From contig CATNEN010000025.1 of NCBI GenBank assembly GCA_950097015.1, forward strand, positions 7,244,001 through 7,308,000: a stretch of 64,000 nt of DNA. Reading direction: 5' to 3'. This DNA is from Macrostomum hystrix. Its lineage: Eukaryota; Platyhelminthes; Macrostomidae. How positions within the stretch are numbered: the first letter of the stretch is position 1; the number at the start of each line of letters is the position of its first letter. This document shows, in pieces, positions 58,479 to 64,000 of this stretch. Both the position numbers and the translations under genes were made by a program. The notes under the pieces were generated by a model. The model was not told where the DNA came from. It searched no databases and was given only the letters and a program-made list of their open reading frames with translations.

Positions 58479-60138
58479 TCAAGTGTTCTCAGATGACTTC
58501 TGCTTCTCTTCGATGTCGGAGCCACGCAGAGCGGTCTCTGCCTCGACGACTTCCTCGGCCAACGAAGCTCTAGCAGCTCTGCGCTCGCCTCGCCACTCAG
58601 AAATCAGCGACTGGATCCGGTGCAGGATCAGGAAGGTCAGCAGGCTGTTCTTTACCAGGAAGAAGATGCTGGCCTCGCTCACGATCCTGTACTGGACTAG
58701 CAGGTAGAAGCGGATCAGTAGGAATGGCGCATCCTGCAGCAATAGGTTGCAGACAATGGCCCACATGTCCGTGTTGAACACCAGACTGCCGAAGCTTATT
58801 GCTGAGCCGACAACGCGACGAGCGGTGAAGACAAACACAAACTGGGCCATTGCGGTCGACCAGGCCACCAGCAGCATCGTGATAATGCTAATGTTAGTCT
58901 TCAGCTTGTCTTCTTTGAAGTATTCGTACAATTCCAGGATGTCGGCCGACATTCCAATGTAGCCAATCAGCAGCGCCGATTTCTGCTCCTTGCTGATCTG
59001 CTGGCGAGGAAGGACCCAGCGGCCAATGATGAGTACGAGCAGCATCAGCTCCTCCATCAGAATGCGCGTCTCGGCTTGGAAGCTGAGCCCGGTGTCGAAT
59101 CCGAACAGCGACTGCGCGGAGAGAGAAAGATATGAGTCAACAGGATTCACCACCCGCTCTGGGCAAAAGCGAGCTTGGGAATTTCTGTCTCGCTCGCGTC
59201 TCCTAAAGCCATAGACACCAGCCAGCCGGGGAGGGGGTGAGTCGCTGAGCGGTCTAACGCTTTTGCCTCTCTCGCACCAACGTCTCTGAGTTTGATTCCG
59301 CGGCTAGGCCAAATTAATTTGGGGCGCAGCCGCGGAGAGAAGCCGTGGGAGCTTTTCTTGTAATTTACGCCACTGAGGGCCAACCTCCAAGGCACAGTGA
59401 GTATACACTGCTCGACTTGACGATGAGAAAGTCAAATAGCTTCAAATAGCTCGTATACTAGCAATTGCGGCTGGATTTTAGAATGAAAAGTCTCGGTTAT
59501 GTATTTAGCCTGCTCAAACTGCAGGAGGTGGAAAGAGCGACATTTTGTCAGAGATTATGAAATAATTTTAGTGATTGATACTTGGAACACCATCGTCTGA
59601 GGGCCTGAGTCTGCAGCAAGGGCTGAAATTTAAGGAATCAGTTGTGACAAATTTAACAGCGCCAAAGCCTGCCTACTCTCTCTGGATGAGCCGATATGTT
59701 GCGAAGGCCGTGTCCCAGCTTGTAGGCCGTGTCCTCGTTCATCACCAGCACGGTCCTGTTGGCAATCTCTTGAATCAGCACGATGTCGAATTCGGCCAGC
59801 CAGACGGGCGGAATCACACCGGCCAGGTAGAGCAGGACGCACGGACAAATCCTAGTCGAGATTGAGCATTCGTGAGTAGACAAGCGAAACTGGTCGTTGT
59901 CAAATAATCGCAATGTGACTGAAACTCACCACTTCCACTCCTTGCCTTTGAGCACCTTCCAGGTGATGACGCCCTCGATTGGCAGGAGCGCCAGTGGCAC
60001 CATGAATATCCAGTGCAGGCTGTGCTTCTGGACCGGGTTGGTCTGCAGCACACAGAAGACGCCGTGGACTACCATCATTAGGCGGGCAACTACAGAGCGG
60101 AGCAGCGCCTCCGCCACCTTGCCTCTGGTTGTGGCCAT
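58479..60138 (-). CDS. TMEM26: TMEM26-like multipass membrane protein, three exons
   Basis: Exons 59930-60138, 59677-59851 and 58479-59111, joined GT-AG in phases 2 and 0, give 338 residues plus stop. Vertebrate TMEM26 is of similar size. The ATG at 60136-60138 starts MATTRGKVAEALLRSVVARL, and several hydrophobic segments follow. Family landmarks by recollection: a first-exon W-K-W end followed by CPCVLLYLAGVIPPVWLAE, then LIIGRWVLP, YIGMSADILEL, and LQDAPFLLIRFYLL. The C-terminal tail is hydrophilic and acidic (GSDIEEKQKSSENT). The molecular role of TMEM26 is poorly known; it is a plasma-membrane protein used as a beige-fat marker in mammals. It lies upstream of the giant gene in the same orientation, about 2.4 kb away. 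Nothing suggests shared function. Confidence 0.82.
59231..59436 (+). mobile_element. tRNA-derived SINE copy in TMEM26-like intron 2
   Basis: Plus-strand copy with head GGGGGTGAGTCGCTGAGCGG, box B-like GAGTTTGATTCCGCGG, TTTGGGGCGCAGCCGCGGAG, and a 3' body ending GATGAGAAAGTCAAATA. It shares the 5' head and the junction with the other copies, but has the longer body also seen in the split copy (GTAATTTACGCCA ... GAGGGCCAACCTCCAAG). Confidence 0.65.
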
Positions 60139-60780
60139 TGCTCCGGCTTTGGTCAGAATGGCGCTTGTCAGCCTTGCTAAAAAAGCTGAGCATTATTTAT
60201 GCGGATGTTTCAGTGCCTCGACGTGCACATCCACTCCACTCGCAGCAACTGTTCCCACCATGCGCCAATCAGCGAGGAGCAAGTGCGCCACAATGGCCTG
60301 CGGCTGGCCAATCTTGCGCGCTCCGGCCGCATGGAGTTTATTTTTCAGTAGAGCAATTAACTGCTCACCATTGAGTCTGGTGCCCCACTGGGGATAAGCA
60401 TCAATAGAAAGCCATACGCGATTTCCAAATAACGATTCTACTTGACCCCTCCTCGGTGATCACATCATGGCTGTAATTAATGCATCCCCAATGCGGCCAT
60501 CATTTCCTGAAAGCTGGGCAAGCCAGTCCAATTGATTCGTTTGCTAACAGCTGCAGCTATTAGCGGTGACAAGCGGCGAGAGGCAATTGGCCTTTTTAGA
60601 CGAAATTGCTAAATTGCTAAAATGAATTGCTAAAAGCATTATCAAATGCAACATTGGACTCATGAAGTACTAACCAAAATGAGCTCAAAAAAGAGGTCAA
60701 TTATTGTGCTAGAATTTCAGAGGTTGGCTACCTTCGGCATGCGGGCCAGATGCGGCCTTCAAAGCTCCCAAATCTCGCAT
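60139..60780. other. 5' flank of the TMEM26-like gene, no gene seen
   Basis: About 640 bp of ordinary-complexity sequence immediately upstream of the TMEM26-like start codon. The open frames here are short and unsupported. No core promoter motif could be identified with confidence. Confidence 0.4.
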
Positions 60781-62310
60781 CTCTCCCGTGTCTTATCTCC
60801 CTCTTCTTCTCTCCCCTGTGTCATCTCTCCCGTATCTCATCTCTCCCTTCTCATCTCTCCCTTCTTATCTCTCCCTTCTTATCTATCCCTTCTTATCTCT
60901 CCCTTCTTATCTCTCCCTTCTTATCTCTCCCTTCTTATCTATCCCTTCTTATCTATCCCTTCTTATCTCTCCCATGAGTAATCTCTCCCGTATCTCACAT
61001 CACCCTTCTTATCTCCCCCATGAGTCATCTCTCCCGTATCTCATCTTCCCTTCTTATCTCTCCCCTGTGTCATCTTCCCTTCTTATCTCTCCCTTGTCAT
61101 CTTCCCTTCTTATCTATCCCCTGTGTCATCTTCCCTTCTTATCTCTCCCGTGTCATCTTCCCTTCTTATCTATCCCCTGTGTCATCTCTCCCATCTTATC
61201 TCTTCCCTGTGTCATCTCTCCCTTCTTATCTCTTCCCTGTGTCATCTCTCCCTTCTTATCTCGCCCCTGTGTCATCTCCCCCTTCTTATCTCTTCCCTGT
61301 GTCATCTCTCCCTTCTTATCTCTTCCCTGTGTCATCTCTCCCTTCTTATCTCTTCCCTGTGTCATCTCTCCCTTCTTATCTCTTCCCTGTGTCATCTCCC
61401 CCTTCTTATCTATCCCCTGTGTCATCTCTCCCATCTTATCTCTTCCCTGTGTCATCTCTCCCTTCTTATCTCTTTCCTGTGTCATCTCTCCCTTCTTATC
61501 TCTTTCCTGTGTCATCTCCCCCTTCTTATCTCTTCCCTGTGTCATCTCTCCCTTCTTATGTCTTCCCTGTGTCATCTCTCCCTTCTTATCTCGCCCCTGT
61601 GTCATCTCCCCCTTCTTATCTCTTCCCTGTGTCATCTATCCCTTCTTATGTCTTCCCTGTGTCATCTCTCCCTTCTTATCTCGCCCCTGTGTCATCTCTC
61701 CCTTCTTATCTCTTCCCTGTGTCATCTCCCCCTTCTTATCTCTTCCCTGTGTCATCTCTCCCTTCTTATCTCTTCCCTGTGTCATCTCTCCCTTCTTATC
61801 TCGCCCCTGTGTCATCTCCCCCTTCTTATCTCTTCCCTGTGTCATCTCTCCCTTCTTATCTCGCCCCTGTGTCATCTCTCCCTTCTTATCTCTTCCCTGT
61901 GTCATCTCTCCCTTCTTATCTCTTCCCTGTGTCATCTCTCCCTTCTTATCTCTTCCCTGTGTCATCTCTCCCTTCTTATCTCTTCCCTGTGTCATCTCTC
62001 CCTTCTTATCTCGCCCCTGTGTCATCTCCCCCTTCTTATCTCTTCCCTGTGTCATCTCTCCCTTCTTATCTCTTCCCTGTGTCATCTCTCCCTTCTTATC
62101 TCTTCCCTGTGTCATCTCTCCCTTCTTATCTCTTCCCTGTGTCATCTCTCCCTTCTTATCTCTTCCCTGTGTCATCTCCCCCTTCTTATCTCTTCCCTGT
62201 GTCATCTCTCCCTTCTTATCTCTTCCCTGTGTCATCTCTCCCTTCTTATCTCTTCCCTGTGTCATCTCTCCCTTCTTATCTCTTCCCTGTGTCATCTCTC
62301 CCGTATCTCA
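60781..62310. repeat. Pyrimidine-rich minisatellite, 30-bp unit (15-bp sub-repeat at left end)
   Basis: From about 61190 to 62305 some 37 units of 30 bp recur, each made of TCTTCCCTGTGTCATCT followed by CTCCCTTCTTATC with small changes (TCG for TCT, CCC for CTC). To the left (about 60840-61190) the array is built of shorter 15-bp CTCCCTTCTTATCTC-type units mixed with the longer form, so the 30-mer probably arose from them. All three plus frames and one minus frame stay open for hundreds of codons purely because the unit is a multiple of three without stops. Confidence 0.95.
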
Positions 62311-62810
62311 AACCTCTCTTTAATCCCGCAAGGTATTGTAAGGTTGCCGACCCTGCCCCAGTGCTAGATAATTCTGGCACACATAGAAGCCTGTGAAAGC
62401 TGTTATAAATTGTGAACTTTTATACACGTACGAGCGTAATAAAGTCCCAACACAAAAGTTTTGAGACAAAAAATCGTCACATTTTTTAGTTCGCATACAT
62501 TCTCTCTCACGAGTTTGAGCCTCAGCGCGTGTACTTTGAGCTTTCACTGTTGCTGACCGCTGCTATTAAAAGAGGAATCATTTAGTTATCGCGACGGATG
62601 CTGGGATTAAGCGTTTTGCACTATTCACTGCCGATCAGTAGTCCACAGCTATTCATCATCATTGAAACTGTGAGCTGAACTGTTCTGTAAATTTGATGCT
62701 CTACAATCGCTGCTGGAATAACTCAAAGGCCTGCACTGTGTGTTTCGTTCGAGGCGGTGTCATTATTCCGACCAGCAACAAAAGTGCATACTGGACTTTT
62801 GTTAATTGAG
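62311..62810. other. Unique-sequence spacer, no gene seen
   Basis: Between two minisatellites. The only open frame of note (minus, 62320-62547) is short and shows no recognisable domain or splice context. Confidence 0.4.
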
Positions 62811-63130
62811 CATTTAATAGGGTGTCATTTAGACTTTGATAGGCTGTCATTGACCTTTCATATGGTGTCATGAGCCATTGATTGGGTGTCTTTGACCTTT
62901 GATAGAACGCCATTGACCTTTGATGGGGAGTCATTGACCTTTGATAGGCTGTCATTGACCTTTGATAGGCTGTCATTGACCTTTGATAGGCTGCCATTAA
63001 CCTTTGGTAGGCTGTCATTAACCTTTGATTGGCTGTCATTGACCTTTGATAGGCTGTCATTAACCTTTGATAGGCTGTCATTAACCTTTGATAGGCTGCC
63101 ATTAACATTTGATAGGGTGTCATGAGTGAT
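62811..63130. repeat. 21-bp tandem repeat with TGACCTTTGAT core
   Basis: About 15 units of the form GTCATTGACCTTTGATAGGC with substitutions (TTAACC for TGACC, GCC for GTC). Nine units retain a perfect CCTTTGAT. The array lies about 2.7-3.0 kb upstream of the TMEM26-like start codon. Open frames on both strands follow from the 21-bp period. Confidence 0.92.
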
Positions 63131-63173
63131 TGGTAGGTGTCATGAGCCATTGTCATGGGCCTTTCATTCCGCA

Positions 63174-63236
63174 AGCTCCTGGGGCACACACGCTCACATG
63201 GATTGGTACACATCCGCATGCTTGCACAGGTGTGTA
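63174..63236 (-). mobile_element. Short fragment of the same SINE body
   Basis: CTCCTGGGGCACACACGCTC and the following GCACAGGTGTGT resemble the CTCCTGAGCACACACGCTCACAGGTGT stretch of the 54301-54490 copy in the same orientation. The tRNA-like head is missing. Confidence 0.4.
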
Positions 63237-64000
63237 AATCGCTTAATTTTTCCTTGTGTGGCCGTGGCCTTGCCGAGTATCTTGGCTTGAAATTATTTTT
63301 AAAGAATAAAAAGTAACTCAGAAATGTAACTTCAAAAATGCAGATTTGCTTTCAGGCTGCACAAAACTTTGGAACATGTAGCTTAAGTGTTTAAAGCTAC
63401 ATGTGGATTTGTCTAAGCGACTGATACCGATAGGTTTAAGAATTTTTTTAACATGTCGATTGACTCAATATTGAATAGAATATTGATAAATGTGTAACAC
63501 AGCTTGTCCTGATGATCATAAAAGTATATTTGCTGGTACACGCACTGGATCGCTACATGCACCAATTGTTCTTCAACAGACTATAGAAAACAAAATAAGA
63601 GGATGCCCCACATAATCCATATAAGCATGCCCATATAAAAGTACATATACATAGCAATGGGCTGAGAAAAACACCTCAAAAAGATTGTTGAGCACATGTA
63701 AGATTTGTAACACTTAAAAATGATATATTCATATATTAAAGTCAATTTTCACCAAATAGACTACTGCTCACAATAGTGTGAAGTGGCTATTGCAAGCCTT
63801 GAATTGGTTAAAGCTAATAAAAAAATCAAGCAGAATACAATCTGAATAACCTTTGTTTAAATTTTTTTTCGTAAAGTATAATTATCATATTAAAAATTTC
63901 ATAACAAAAAAATGATTCCACATAACTTTTTTCTATTTCATCATAGTCTGATTTGAAAAAAAACGACGGCAGTTTAAGGCAGTGTTTGGCCATAGACTAA
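63237..64000. other. AT-rich right flank, no gene seen
   Basis: About 760 bp of AT-rich sequence with short poly-A/T tracts. No open frame of useful length, RNA gene or repeat was recognised. Confidence 0.5.

Noticed and set aside
61190-62305. CRISPR-like regularity of 30-bp units
   Set aside because: The units are contiguous, without unique spacers, in a eukaryotic genome; a plain minisatellite.
60788-62396. Overlapping plus-strand frames of up to 511 codons and minus-strand frames of 160-219 codons
   Set aside because: They are translations of the 30-bp minisatellite, open in several frames at once because the unit lacks stops; not coding.

Overview
The window is eukaryotic and reads as an invertebrate animal genome. 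Both genes found are on the minus strand and are split by many short GT-AG introns that keep the reading frame. The encoded domains (VWD, TIL, LDLa, TSP1, CTCK) are typical of animal extracellular proteins, and the introns hold tRNA-derived SINEs and minisatellites. A free-living flatworm of the Macrostomum type is my best guess. It rests on recollection that giant repetitive VWD/TIL/LDLa/TSP1 proteins carry out temporary adhesion in that animal. The sequence alone does not prove the species.

Positions 960-56040 hold one complete giant gene. I could join 27 coding exons by hand with every splice phase consistent, from a signal peptide at 56040 to a TGA stop at 960-962. The order is: signal peptide; three VWD/C8/TIL modules (exons 1-15); two LDLa domains (exons 16 and start of 17); and a 37 kb exon 17 (7622-44653). 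Exon 17 carries four degenerate units, 19 copies of a 243-residue repeat (A) and 33 copies of a 214-residue repeat (B). Then follow a VWC-like linker, nine TSP1 domains mixed with TIL domains and a Pro/Thr/Ser-rich stretch (exons 18-25), and a C-terminal cystine knot (exons 26-27). The predicted product is about 15,400 residues once two single-base insertions in the B array (17703-17705 and 22155-22157) are discounted as probable sequence errors. The frame ends (VWD, CTCK) resemble SCO-spondin, von Willebrand factor and gel-forming mucins, so the product is expected to be secreted and disulfide-multimerised. The repeat core is strongly basic and Thr-rich and looks like a structural or adhesive material.

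Positions 58479-60138 hold a compact three-exon gene for a TMEM26-like multipass membrane protein, upstream of the giant gene in the same orientation. No functional link between the two genes is visible.

The rest is non-coding: 3' flank (1-959), an intergenic/promoter stretch (56041-58478), and a repeat-rich region (60139-64000) with a 30-bp pyrimidine-rich minisatellite and a 21-bp array carrying TCF/LEF-like motifs. Introns hold further minisatellites, several members of one SINE family, and a foldback transposon inserted inside one SINE.
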